A DNA stretch of 64,000 nt from contig CAMZMU010000063.1 of NCBI GenBank assembly GCA_947311845.1, positions 120,236,135 through 120,300,134 on the forward strand, written 5' to 3'. This DNA comes from Poa pratensis. Lineage: Eukaryota > Streptophyta > Magnoliopsida > Poales > Poaceae. The position numbers and the translations under genes are program-made. Positions 9,773-21,842 of the stretch are shown one piece after another; within the stretch, counting starts at the first letter, position 1, and each line of letters starts with the position of its first letter. Below the pieces are notes generated by a model. That model did no database searches. It saw only the letters and a list, made by a program, of their open reading frames with translations, and had not been told where the DNA came from.

Positions 9773-10818
9773 GGGCCTGTTTGGTAGCCCGAGTGAGTTG
9801 GGCCAGGTCATCTCACCTCATACATGTTGAGTTAGGCCAGGCTGAGGACATACAACTGCACTTTGTTTGGTAGCATGTGTGAGCTGAGACGGTATGAGCT
9901 CAGATTGTGTTTGTTGGCCCGTATGGTTTGAGAGTGTGAAAAAAGCAATCACGTCCTTAGATATAAAATAAAAAAGCAGTAAGGTCCTTGGATAGAAATA
10001 CAAAAAAGCAATCAGGTCCTAGGGCTACTCATCCGAGCTTGTCGTGCAGAACATCTCGCCTGCGGCATTTCTCCAGGGCTGGGGCGGCGGCGCGAGCCTC
10101 TTGCACTGGGAGGCAGCGTTTCTCCAGGGCTGGGCAGAGGCGGTGGTTGCCGGCTCTGCGGCGCCAGACGGCGGGGGCAACGGGAATGGGACAGGAGCGA
10201 GGGGAAGAGAGCTGGGTGGCGGCGCATCGTGGCTGTGCTGGCGGTCGTCTGTGGCGGTCGCGGTGGCCTGAGGTGGCGGCGCTGGGTCTCGGCCGGCGCT
10301 AGGAGGCAACAGCGAGAGGACGCACTGCGCGGGATCCTCAGCCAGCGGCAAGAGGCGCTAGGAGGCACCGTTGCGACGGAGCACTGCCTCTTCCTCAGCG
10401 CGCCGAGGGCCTCCAGAAGGCAGAGGAGAAGCTCGTGGCGGAGAGGGCCGCCAGAAGGAGCTCAGGACGAGGCCGGAGAGGCGGCGGGCATGGAGCTCGG
10501 GACGAGGCCGGAGTGGCGGTGGGGGAGTTGAAGGGGGAGAGAGCTATGGCGAGATGGGTTTGCGACGGGGAAATGGAGCGATGGAGGTGTTCGGGGCCGT
10601 GACCCCTAGCGAGCCGAAGCGCTGCGCGGGATGTTTTCCGTATCAACTGAGCTTGGTTGAGTTGCGAAGCTCGATTCGAGCTTCACAACTGGGCATGGCT
10701 GAGGGCCTCTTTTCGCATGAGGTGGGCAGTGCCCAGTTGGCCCGACCCGACCTACCAAACAACAAAAATTGGGGTGAGGTGGGAAAATCTGAGTCCACCC
10801 AGTCTACCAAACACACCC
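9773..10818. mobile_element. PIF/Harbinger-like non-autonomous element
   Basis: The element begins GGGCCTGTTTGGTAG and ends CTACCAAACACACCC, inverted repeats with two mismatches, with TAT on each side. A related repeat at about 13,205-13,215 reads straight through this position, which gives the empty site and supports a 3-bp duplication. The interior (10,060-10,600) is strongly GC-rich with long frames on both strands but no recognisable domain. It may be a captured genomic fragment. No transposase is seen. Confidence 0.75.
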
Positions 10819-11182
10819 TATATTTGTGCACTAGATATTAACCCTAAAGTTTGAGTTCATTTGGAGAAGGTTAAAAAATTGCTCGGATTAGAAATGAGCC
10901 TGTTTGAGCTACCTTTCGGGCTCTTTTTTAGAACAAGAAAGATTTTGCATGAACTTTCTTTTCACAAACATAACGACATAAGATAAATAAAATGCAAGTA
11001 GCAACCTTACATAGCAACCTTACACGACTAGCACACTTATAACTTGTGCCCTCTTACAACTTACGAACCTTACACGAGAAATAAACTAGCATGGAAATAA
11101 ACATGGAAATAAGCCCGAAATAAACTAAGAGTTCTCCTTGACCTTCTCCTGGGCTCCTCCTCCTTGGCTCCTCCTTGGTGGC

Positions 11183-11593
11183 TCACTCGTCGTCCTCGTC
11201 ATTCTCGTAGGGGAGGCCGTGGATGGTGCCGTGGCAGCGGAAGATGTCGGTGAAGTCCGTGAAGATGTTGAACGTCGTGAATGCGATGTACTCGCACCCA
11301 TACCAAAACGCCTTCCCAAGGAGGTGGAGTGCGTCGAAGCGGTTGGTGAAGGTGACGTAGTAGCTGATGACGAGGTCATGGTCATGGAACTCCTCGAGCC
11401 GGTACATGGGCGGCCCGCCAGGAGGGAGGTGGCGGAAGCCGGACGAGAGGAAGAACTCCGCTAAATCCCTTGCGCCCCTCCACCTCGAGAAGGCCCACAC
11501 GCGCAGCTGGTGATGCTCTACGAGATTGGGCGAAGTAGAGCGGTGCTCCCGCACGAGGTTGGGGAGGCGGTAGGTCGGGGCGCTGTACTCCAT
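11183..11593 (-). CDS. Unrecognised 136-residue protein
   Basis: A single-exon frame starts at the ATG at 11593. On the minus strand TATAAAAT (11683-11692) lies about 95 bp upstream. The protein begins MEYSAPTYRLPNLV and has an aromatic-rich middle (FDALHLLGKAFWYGCEYIAF) and an acidic end (ENDEDDE). I see no signal peptide, long membrane span or known motif. Sequence composition looks like a real protein and the frame is clean, but it lies among repeats and may be a repeat-associated family. A longer frame extends upstream to 11770 without better support. Confidence 0.5.
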   Translation of the reverse strand: MEYSAPTYRLPNLVREHRSTSPNLVEHHQLRVWAFSRWRGARDLAEFFLSSGFRHLPPGGPPMYRLEEFHDHDLVISYYVTFTNRFDALHLLGKAFWYGCEYIAFTTFNIFTDFTDIFRCHGTIHGLPYENDEDDE

Positions 11594-12179
11594 GGTTGCT
11601 AGGGGCGGGGCGGCTGCTTGTTTGAGAGAAGAGGGTTGGAGGAAGATGGGATGCGGTGTGCGACTTGGAGAAGAATTGGGTGCTATTTTATAGCGGATAG
11701 TGATCTTGTTTAATGCGATGGTGGGGAGGTGAAGTGTAAAAATCGGTTTAATGTGATGGTTGGGAGGCACGCGCAGCCGGTCGATTCAGTTCTGGTCTGC
11801 GTGCACACTGCAAACATGTTGCGCGTCGTCCCGCCGCCGCTGTCAGCGCAAAAGTCGATCCGTCAAAAAAAAAAGCAACAATAGCCCTGATACTACGTGG
11901 CGTGCGCGTTGGAAGCAGCGTGCAGCGCGAAATCGCTCAGCTGAGACGTCTGCATGCACTGCCGTCGAGTGGGGCCCGCTCAGCTGAGACGTCTGCATGC
12001 ATGCGTCTACGAGGGTCCGCTCAATCCAACGGTCCAACGAGTGCACCGCTTCTCAGCCAATCAGGTAGCAGAACCAGCCATCCCACGGATCATGTGTTAG
12101 CTCACATATAGAGGGCCAGATCGTACGGCCACAGTGCAGCAAGGTAGCGATCACACGGATGAACGGTCGACGTTGCATC

Positions 12180-13130
12180 CGAATTTGAAATAATCATAAA
12201 ATATTCAAAAAACATCAAAAAAATGAAAATTCAGTTCACATGGTCTTAGTTTGTTATGTACTAACAACTCCAATTGATAAACAAGATCTAGATACATATT
12301 AAACAAGAAATGTTTCAATATGGTGTGAAATAGGCCGAATTTGAAATAATCATAAAATATTCAAAAAACATCAAAAAATGAAAATCCAGTGCACATGGTC
12401 TTATTTTGCTATGTCCTAACAGCTCCAACTGATAAACAAGGTCTAGATACATATTAAACAAGAAATGCTTCAATATGGTGTGAAATAGGCCGAATTTGAA
12501 ATAATAAAAAATATTCAAAAAACATCAAAAAAATTGAAAATCCAGTGCACATGGTCTTATTTTGTCATGTGCTAACAGCTCCAACTGATAAACAAGGTCT
12601 AGATACATATTAAACAAGAAATGGTTCAATATGGTGTGAAATAGACTGAATTTGAAATAATCATAAAATATTCAAAAAACATCAAAAAAATGAAAATCCA
12701 GTGCACATGGTCTTATTTTGTCATGTACTAACAGCTCCAACTGATAAACAAGGTCTAGATACATATTAAACAAGAAATGCTTCAATATGGTGTGAAATCT
12801 CACATCTCAAACTATGAACTCTCATGTGTGAAGAGAGGTGGTTTGGGATTTGCAACATGAAATTTACAAAAAACTCACCAAAGCTTCATTTTGGATTGAC
12901 TAAGAAGGATCCAAGCTTGGTTTTTCATTTTCATGTTTAAAACTTGTTCAAATGTTGGTCAAACTTGGGTTTGACCGATTTTGAAATAATCACAAAATAT
13001 TCAAAAAACATCAAAAAAATGAAAATCCAGTGCACATGTTCTTATTTTGTCATGTACTAACAACTCCAACTGATAAACAAGGTCTAGATACATATTAAAC
13101 AAGAAATGCTTCAATATGGTGTGAAATCTC
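12180..13130. repeat. 155-bp tandem repeat array
   Basis: Units begin near 12180, 12336, 12491 and 12646 with gaatttgaaataatcataaa and end with caatatggtgtgaaat. A fifth unit starts near 12977 after a 180-bp spacer. The sequence following units four and five (ctcacatctcaaactatgaactc) is also the same, giving a higher-order period of about 330 bp. The array lies 3' of the MULE transposase relic and may be its subterminal region. Confidence 0.85.
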
Positions 13131-13544
13131 ACATCTCAAACTATGAACTCTCATGTGTGAAGAGAAGTGGTTCTATGTTTTGAGAAATGACTCCATATTG
13201 GTCTAGGGCACTATATTAGTGCAATAGATGTTAACCCTAGAGTTTGAGATCATTTGGAGATGGTCGAAAAAATGACCAGATTAGAAATGGGGCTGTTTGG
13301 GCTACCTTTGGGGCTCTTTTGTAGCTCATTTTGGAGAACCGCTTACTTGTTGGAGATGTTTACCCTAGCAAAAGGGAAGGATTGTTCACAAAACGAGCAT
13401 AACAACTGAGAAATCAGGGTTGGTTCAAATTGTGAGAAATATTTCACACAATTTTGAATTTGGTTCAAATTCAAATTATTACACAAATTTCATCAATTTC
13501 AAAATTATTACACAAATTTCACGGCTCAAGTTTCATCTCAAATT

Positions 13545-16500
13545 TCACGCTCTCGATTTTCTCTTCTTCGTACCAGGCACACCAGACAAAACCCTCATGC
13601 TCTTGGTTTTCTTCGAGTCAGTCATACGAGGCCGAGGCCACACAAGTCGTTCTTCGTCTTCAGATGACACCTCTTCAGATGACAGATTCAGTTCTGGAAC
13701 AGCTTCAGCTTCAGCTTCATTTTGCACCGCGGCATCAAGAACTGCATCAGATGGCACCACATCATCCAAAACTGAATCAGTTTGCACCACATCATCCAAA
13801 ACTGAATTAGATGGCACCACATCATCCAAAACTGAATCAGTTTGCACCACATCATCCAAACTGAATTAGATGGCACCACATCATTCAGAACTGATTCAGA
13901 TGGCACATTCTCTTTCTTGCCTTTTTGTTGCCCAGAGATTGTCAACAACAATGGGCTCACTTCCAGCCTTTGCTCTGAAAAAATAAAACAGAGTATGAAA
14001 ACAGAGTAGAATTGCAGTTGAATTTAAATAAATGATCAAATACTTCAACTTACTTTGGTTGTTGTGGACGAGGGTACCGACATTTGGATGATCCAGCTCG
14101 GTGACCAAGTACCTGACACTCCTTGCATCTATTTTTGTTACCTTTCTGAGGCCGTTTTGGTTTGTCATCTTTTTTCGCCCTCTTACTACAGCCTCCTTTC
14201 TCAAACCAGGCCTTGAATCTGCTCATTTTAGGCCTGCCAGCCTTTCTTTTGGCAAGGGGGGGACACATATCAAAATCAAAAGGCACTTCAGGCCACTGCG
14301 ACTGATCTGTAAGTGCTGGTATTGGAGCTGCATACGCAGCCTTGAATCTTGCTACTGAATAATACTCATGCAGATAAGGGTGCATGTTTACCCTCGGTTT
14401 TCCAGCCAAGAAGAGTATGGCATGCTCACATGGTTTTCCAGTATGTTGCCACTCGAGGCAAGTGCATTCATGCAGTTCAGTGTCAACCACATGCCTTCTT
14501 CCAGTCTTGGTATCTCTCACTTCAGCTCCCCACAATGAAGAATTCTCAACTGCCAAATGTGTAAGATTTCTGCTCCTGTTAACCACCTGCTGTACCACTG
14601 CTGGAAGCTTATCCCCTTGCAAAGCATCACCTATTCTTCTTCTCAATTCCCACATCCGCATGATCATGATCCTGATTTGGTCAACCATGTCATGCACAGG
14701 CAAGTCTTTTAACTCTTTCACCTTGTTGTTAAAACTTTCTGCTAGATTGTTGTTGATATGATCACACTTGATGTCTGTATTAAATCCTGACCTATACCAC
14801 AAAAGAGAATGGTATGCTTCCAGCCAGTGCTGAAACTCAGGATCTGCTGCAATAACCTTCGCAAGGTGATAAGCATGTGTCTGTTTCGAGTAAGATCTTG
14901 CTGCTGGCCACAGTCGCCCAAAATCTTCTCCTCTATGTTTCTTGATCACATTCATCCACATATGCCCGAAGCACTCCCTCTGCTCAGCATGTGGAAATAC
15001 GGCCTTGACAGCATTTTCTAGCCCTTTACAAGCATCAGTGTGTATAGCCAAAGGTGTCACTGTCCCAATGGCATCTTTTCAACTGCATCATGAACCATGT
15101 CCATGAAATCTCTGTCTCTGATTGAAACAGGCCAATAGCAACAGGAAACATCCAGTTGTGTCCATCTAGAGCATTGCATGCTGCCAATTGACCATTCCAC
15201 TTTCCAGTCAAAAAAGATGAGTCTATGCTCAAATATGGCCGACACCCTGCTTTGAAGCCATCGGTGCAAGGCTTCAAAGCCATAAAAAATTTGGAGAAAA
15301 ATACCTTGCCATCAGGTGCAACCTCGGTATCTATCTCCACAATACTGCCAGGTGACCTCTTCTCCACCTCTGCCTTGAAACTATACAGCATCCTGAAGGT
15401 ATTTGCCCAATCACCATATAGTTCTTTCATTGCCTTCCACACTGTGGTATATTTCAGCTTAATAGGGTACTGGCTTCCATGTCTAATTTCAGTCTCTTTG
15501 CAGTAGTGTTTGGTGTTTTGGCTAAAATAGGAGTGATCTTTTGTGCAACCCAGGCCTGTGATGTCATGGTTGAGGGATTCTGTGAACTAGTAATACAAGT
15601 ATGTTCATTGGGGATTTGATTAATTCTGATTGTACTGCCATCAGGTTGGCGTCTAGCAGAAATGTACCACTTGCAAGGTTGGGCACTGCCATCAAAGCCT
15701 TTGCACTTCGCATAAAATTTCTTTGTATCTGTCCACAGAGTCTTGCTGTCAAACTGCTTCTTCACTGCATAAGTCCTGTAACACATCCTAAACTCAGCCA
15801 TGGTTGGAAAAACTTTCCTACTGCAATTACAGGGTTATCTTTGTCATATACATTTATCATCTCATCATCATTTTCATCATCTACATCATCAGCAGCTTCC
15901 TTCATCAACTCTGCATCCACAACTCCAGAACCAGCAGCCGCATTAGCCGCATCCCTCTTCTTCTTCTCCTTGTCTTTATCATCGACTGGAATTCCAAAAA
16001 GGTCTGCCATCTCAGTGTCATCCAAGGGTGCAATGACCAAATCAGTAAGCTCTTTCAGTTCTACTGAATTCCAGTCAACAACAGCCGGGCCCGTAACAGC
16101 CACCCCATTAGCAGCACCATCACGGGCTGGGTCTTGTGCATCATCTGCTAACACTGTCAATTCGGTTACAATGGGAATTATCTGTCTAGTTGCAGCCCAC
16201 TCATCATCTGCAATCTGCATAGCCAACTTTGATGCCACATATCCTACTCTTGAATCTGATTTCAGATCAACCAGCTTGGCAAGAAGTGTAGCACGTTTCT
16301 TTTCAAAGCCCTCTTGTTTATCGATTTCATCAACAACCGCTTCGCCATCCTCCATTCTCACATACTCTCCCTTCCAATCTTCGTACCGTAGCAATGCCAC
16401 TTCTTGCTCTGGACCCCAAGGAATACTCTCCCTATTTTCTCCACAATATCTCTCACCGCTTTCTCTTCTTGGTTCACTAGTTCTTGTGGATCGATGTCGT

Positions 16501-16675
16501 AAAATGAAAGCTCCAAACTAACTAATGTGTCGTGATCTATGGTCCTCACGCTACCATCAGCTAGCTTCGCCTGAGATAGCATAAATTTGACAACCAATTC
16601 GAAACTTTTTCGGGCATCTCCCCTGTTTTGACAACGAGGCGGGAATGTGACGACTTGAGTTGAATTTGGGGCCAA
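13545..16675 (-). pseudogene. Mutator-like (MULE) transposase, frameshifted
   Basis: Reading minus from 16675, pieces in different frames reconstruct a MURA-type transposase. They give an acidic N-terminal region, a DNA-binding region (FDGSAQPCKWYISARR then NEHTC), and a DDE domain with the first Asp in SIDSSFLTGKWNGQ, the second in IHTDACKG and the Glu in NNLAESFNN. A SWIM finger (CTCLEWQHTGKPCEH), a CCHC-like knuckle (CKECQVLGHRAGSSKC) and a repetitive C-terminus follow. Frames break near 16,410, 15,805, 15,465, 15,075 and 13,860, each fitting a 1-nt indel. A probable intron lies at 13,975-14,055. Clear terminal inverted repeats were not found. The gene is dead as read. Confidence 0.85.
13740..13905 (-). 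repeat. 30-bp coding minisatellite in MULE C-terminus
   Basis: About five and a half copies of a 30-bp unit encode the alternating decapeptides SVLDDVVPSN and SVLDDVVQTD on the minus strand. The unit at 13,860 has lost one A, which shifts the frame. Confidence 0.8.
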
Positions 16676-17252
16676 TAGCTCCTATGCGACATGGAAGTGA
16701 ACGAGCTCAAATCGAAAGCCGAATGAGCACGAGAGTGATGGATTACCTCGAATTTGACTCTGCCGGCTCCGCGGAGCTCGCCATCTACCTCCTTCTTCCG
16801 GGCTGCTTGCCCCGCCTCCCGCCGCGAGCAAAAACGGCAGGGAATGTGTCAGATTTGGGGCAGAATTAAGAAGGGAAGGCCACGCGGGTTCGATTTGACT
16901 CACCCCAGATGCCGGCGACAACGAATTCGACGCCCAGGAGTGGATAGCTCCGCCGCCGGAGAGGGAGCTAGGGCGCGCACTGTCGGGTTCAGATGGCGCG
17001 CTACGGCAAGGTCGGTCTGTGCGGTCGCTCGAACCGGTTGAGTTGACCGGGTACAAGTTAGTGGGTCCCACATCCGCTAAACCTAATTCCACACTCCTTA
17101 ACTAGCACAAGTAAGTGACACGGCCGTTTCATCACAATGGGTGGGTCGTGGCTATTTTGCTGCTCTCACGCGTCGTACCCTAGCTATTACCTCCAACTAT
17201 GTCGCATCGCAGCCAATTCCCTGAAAAAACGTAGTACCTGAGCTATTCGCCC
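16676..17252. other. MULE 5' flank up to the duplication junction
   Basis: No gene is seen. The sequence is upstream of the MULE frame and ends abruptly at 17,252, where homology to exon 1 of the small membrane-protein gene begins. Its inverted end reads gggcgaatagctcagg. The other side of the 9-kb spacer (from 8098) starts cccaaatagcgacgg. The likeness is too weak to call terminal inverted repeats. Confidence 0.4.
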
Positions 17253-18000
17253 ACTTTACGGGGGCCGCCACGGAGGAATATCGGCGGCTGTTGCCAAAGA
17301 TCAGCCATGCCGGGAACCCCCTTCGCCGGTTCAGGTCTTTAGAATCTTCAAATCATGTTAACAATAACAAGGTATGCATGCACTCTTTCCGGCCGTGTGA
17401 TATTTGCAAAATCAGATCTAGTATTGTTTTGTCTATTATTGCGTGGTGATCTACAGCTGAACTTCAGACGCAGATCAAGCTAACCGTCCTTTATTGCTGG
17501 AATTTAGGATCGTATTGAGTAAAAAATGAAGACAACATAACAATTTTTTGTGCTATGCTCATTAAATGTCCTTATTCTGTTATCGCTTTTTTACCTTTCC
17601 TTCTTCCTCAACAAAATATGCAAACAAGTTAGCGCTAAATAGATGTAATATTTCTGTTTTATTAAATTCTTGTTTCACAGTCTTTTTTTAAAGCTTTGTA
17701 ATATTATACTTTGAAAAAACAGCTTTCAAAAAATTCTTTTCACAGTCTGTAACGCTAACTATGTAATTTCCTTTGCGCGTCTGCAGCAGCATGGAGCCTC
17801 ATTCTCGGTCAACAATAATTCAGAACGCACTCCATGGTAAGTATAATATTGTGCACTTCTTAATTGTAGATGCTTTATTGTGATTTTATAAATCAGCTTC
17901 TAACTCGCTTTACATTTGTAGGTGGTCAATTTTCTATGGGATCCCTACGCTCCGCAAGAGATTAGGGTTGGATGCTGAACCAAGAAAGCAAGATGATTGA
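17253..18000 (+). pseudogene. Truncated duplicate of the small membrane-protein gene
   Basis: Remaining exons are 17,253-17,371 (exon 1 without its first 70 nt, start codon and promoter), 17,787-17,836 and 17,922-18,000. Exon 3 has lost 87 bp relative to 2897-3062. The loss is in frame and removes exactly the 29 residues that include the membrane span, leaving a protein end reading WWSIFYGIPTLRKR. With no start codon or promoter and no membrane span it is almost certainly dead, although the splice sites are intact. Confidence 0.9.
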
Positions 18001-18430
18001 CGTTCGGTTATATATATGCTATGTACAAACTAAGTGTTGGAATATTTTCTATGTACGTGTTGCTATGACAGCTGATTGCCTAATGCTTGAGCTTGTGTCT
18101 GTAGCAACATTTTTGTGCGCAAATTCCTATTATGGGGCAATGTTTGTTTCATGGTTATAATTTTCCAGTTGCTGATTTAGAATTTAGGCAGGACCAGGGC
18201 ATAACTACTCCACCAAATCAAGTGCCCGCAGATTTGGCAGAACCCTTTAGATCATGCCATCCAAGAGCAAACTTAAACAACTACTGCGGAGAATTGTAAC
18301 AGGCCCCTTTTCTAAGTTGTTGTAGGAGGAGTGGCTCAGGTAGGAGCTTCCTTGGAAAAGAGACACAAGACGTTGGTAGGTTAATTACACTGAATACAAC
18401 AGACATATTCAACTACCAAGACTCACATTG

Positions 18431-18735
18431 ATCTACCACGATAGTTTGAAAAATTATTTGGGTGAAGGACAAGACCCCATCTCTAACCTGCTTGACGATT
18501 GTTTCTTGCTCATCTTTGTCCCTCGGAAAGCAACACCTCTCGGAGGACGAAATGGCGGGCACATTCTCTCGCACTCCTCGCATGGCTTGTCATCTTCTTT
18601 GTGAACAACTGTCTTCAAGTTTGGAGCTCGCTCCATCACACACCTTATAAATAGAAATTGTTGCTCTAGCGCCCTAAAGCCCACAAATTCAAGCTCTTTC
18701 AATCGCCACGTTTTAGAGCTTATGAACTTAGGCAT
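18431..18735 (-). pseudogene. FBD-domain fragment, right copy
   Basis: This is a near-identical duplicate of 3490-3794, with the same frame break before the RDKDEQ segment. Confidence 0.7.
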
Positions 18736-19560
18736 GCCCTATGATCGCTTTGTTCTTTTTATCGGTCTTCCTCTTGAAGTTGGTACACTGTGAAGGCTTG
18801 TTCTTTTTATCATGCTTGCCTTTCTCCTCAGACTTATATTTGTTCTTGGGCTTGTAGGACTGGGAGTTCTTCTTCTGAACAAAGTTAGCACTCGAACCTC
18901 CCTCAAAACCTCGAGCTCGTGTGTCTTTCGCCGTCGTCTTTTCTTCCACATCAAGCGACCCAATGAGATCCATAATGGAAAATTCTTGTCTCTTTTGCTT
19001 CAGAGAAGTAGCAAAATTCCTCCACGAAGGAGGGAGTTTGGCAATGATGACTCCGGCAATAAACTTTTCAGGTAACACACAGGAAACTTGCTCAAGTTCC
19101 TTAGCAATGGACCGTATCTCATGAGCCTGCTTAACAATGGAGCGCTCACCAGTCATCTTGTAGTCAAAGAACTGCTCCATGACATACAATTCACTGCCTG
19201 CGTCCGAGACCCCAAATTTTGCCTCGAGCACATCCCACATGCCCTTTCCCGTAGTGATGGACAAATACAGGTCGATAATCTTGTCACCAAGAATGCTGAG
19301 AATAGCAGCGCTCAAAGGGTATCAGCTTCCTGAAAAGCTTTCTCCTCTTCAGGAGTAAGCTCTCCTTCAGGTTTGCCTTTAGCATCGTGAAAGCACTTCA
19401 TGGTTTCAAACCAGAGAGAGGCCCACACACACCACTTCTTGTAATTCACCCTCATTCCTCCGGCCGCTTGCATGTTGTTGAAAAGTCTATCGGCCCGCTG
19501 TATCTTTCCCTATGATTCTAATATTCCAGTTTTAGGTACTATCTCCAGTTGATCCCGTGA
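18728..19560 (-). pseudogene. Copia-type gag relic, right copy
   Basis: This is a duplicate of 3787-4620 with only a few differences, for example Glu to Lys in the IIAELPP segment. Around 19,353 it keeps two bases that the left copy has lost (gagtaagctc against gagagctc). The same internal stop is present, so the gag was already broken before the duplication. Confidence 0.75.
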
Positions 19561-21735
19561 AGAGGCCTTGCCACAGTCCGGCTGAGCATGTAGGACAGAA
19601 AAAAAAAACATCAGCTTCGAAGTTTCACATAGCAACGAACATTCACAACATGACATCAAAACTTCCAATCCAGACAACATGACATCCTTTGTTCAACAAC
19701 CAACTTATACAACATAGCATAAAAAATATAAAAAACAATGTACACAGCAACACGTGTGCTCAAGGTTATAACTTCCCTTCCTATGACGCATGAGGTGTGA
19801 GATGTTCAACGACTGACTCCATATTAATATTTGCTCATCACATTCTCTAGGTAATCACTCCCTTCACGGATTCGACGGGAAATTGTTCACCATAGGGAGC
19901 CATGCAAGCCACAAAAAACACTGATCGATCAGTTTAGTCTCACTAACGGATTTTCTAGTGGGTAGGGCTCATGTAGTTAGGGCCGATCCAAATGTATTAT
20001 GGACCCGAGCGAATTAAAATAAATATATTTACACTAAACTTTTATACTTACTTGTTTACTTGTGACTTGATTTTATCATACTCTAATCTTAATGAGTATA
20101 GTTTCCTATCAATTGACCACATCTGAATGTTGGTAATAATTATATCATTCTTTTATTCTACCATTACAATGTATATCAATACAAAATAGTGTTGTGAAAA
20201 ATTTAAATCGTATGTTCGAAAACAGGTTTTCCTTGAATTATTATTCTTATAATTGCACAACTTATATAGGTTTATGTATGTATGTGCACCTGTATGTTAG
20301 AGTCTATTTAGTATATTAGTAGTGGTTTCTTGAGTATGATTAGGTAAGCACATTTATATAAACTTTTAGAGCATAAATCAAAACATCCGCAAACGTGTCT
20401 TGGAAGTTTGGTTCGGTAATAAATTGGAAATATGCCTTTGTTTTATACTTGGTATTGAAATAGTATCGACCATAGTAATCTTCGGATAATCTAATTTACA
20501 TATGATTTCATTAGAAGATATACTCGCCTGCAATGTGCTTGGTATCATCTGCTGTATGCAACTATTCATATCTTTTTTCTCAAATATAATGTTAGGCAAA
20601 AATTTAAATATGGAAATCTCGATTAACATAGATTTGAGTAGAATGTTAAATATTGGTCCACTGTGTCAACTTCCTCCTACAAACTGATATGTTTTCAGAT
20701 ATTGTATATTTTTTTGACGAAATAGAAAATAGTACAATGATTACTAATATACTTAAGCATTAGTGGTCCTTTTTGTCTAGGTCCCGGGGCGGTCATCCTA
20801 TTTGCCCGGCCTATGGGCTGGCCCTCGAAGTAAAGCGTCGGTCGGTAGAATATATGGGTACGTGCCCATGAAGACATTTCCCTTAGAGAAGACTTTTGGT
20901 ATGGTTGTGATGGTGGATTTGTGTATAGGTATATGTTTTTTAGGTAGGTAGTGTATATGTGTATGTGCACACAATAAGAAATGAACTAGTGCATGTATTG
21001 TTCGTGATTGTGATGGTATATTGGCGTGTTTGTGCACGCTATGTGAAGAAAAAGATTCCCTAAAGAAACAGGCCAAACCAGTGCTCATCTTTCCTGCAAA
21101 CAAAAAAGTGCACCAATTAGAGTTGTGTTTAGCAAACTTGTCAATTTATTTCATTAATTAGGTTAGAAAATTATTTTCTTGTTCATTTCTACTGTAAAAG
21201 CGGTACAAAGGAGTAATATTCAGAATTTAACTTGACAAACTGAACTCTAGGAACACTGCAACCTTTGCGGAAATAATCGCACACGGGAAGCTCCGATTCA
21301 GAAACCAAAAGGATTAAGATGATAGCGCTTGGCACCAAAGCTTCGTGCTTTATGAAAAAGTTTCATGATACATTCAGATATAAAAAAAAAGTCTAACATC
21401 CATTTGGTTGCCACACTTCTGATCGTCGTAGCATTTGAACGCTAGAAGAAAATAAAGAACTAGCGGCGGATGTTTTTTTTCTTGCGAGGATTGCTGGTTC
21501 TGGTTGATGCTAATAAATTTGTCCATCATAGTAAGATGTCGATAAGGCAAATCCTCCACGACCGATCTAATGTTTTTTTCTTATAAAGCCACGACCGATC
21601 CATGATATGGCCGTTTCTGTGACATCGTACTCGATGAAGAAGACGTGGATGATCATTCAAGAACTCTACCAACAATTGCGCATGTGTACGGCGTTGGGTA
21701 GTAGCTGTCGGTGGCAAACCTGATGTGATGCGATT
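19561..21735. other. Intergenic DNA, right copy
   Basis: This is the counterpart of 4621-6800. No gene is visible. Confidence 0.6.
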
Positions 21736-21842
21736 TGGGTGAGAAAGGATTTTGTGATTGCTTCTAAATTGTTTAGATACTTGCAACAGTTTCATTCCGT
21801 CAAGGCAAAGCTCGCCATTGCTGACAAGAGTTCCAAATCCCA

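Noticed and set aside
12180..13130. Array considered as a CRISPR-like structure
   Set aside because: This is plant nuclear DNA. The units are 155 bp head-to-tail repeats without short repeats separated by unique spacers.
15601..16521. 306-codon plus-strand frame over the MULE transposase
   Set aside because: It is a Ser-rich antisense shadow. The minus strand carries recognisable transposase motifs.
8098..17252. The whole 9.2-kb spacer as a single MULE bounded by its own inverted repeats
   Set aside because: The two ends are only vaguely alike (aaatagcgacgg and cgaatagctcagg), and no 9-bp target duplication could be shown because the junction is also the duplication breakpoint.
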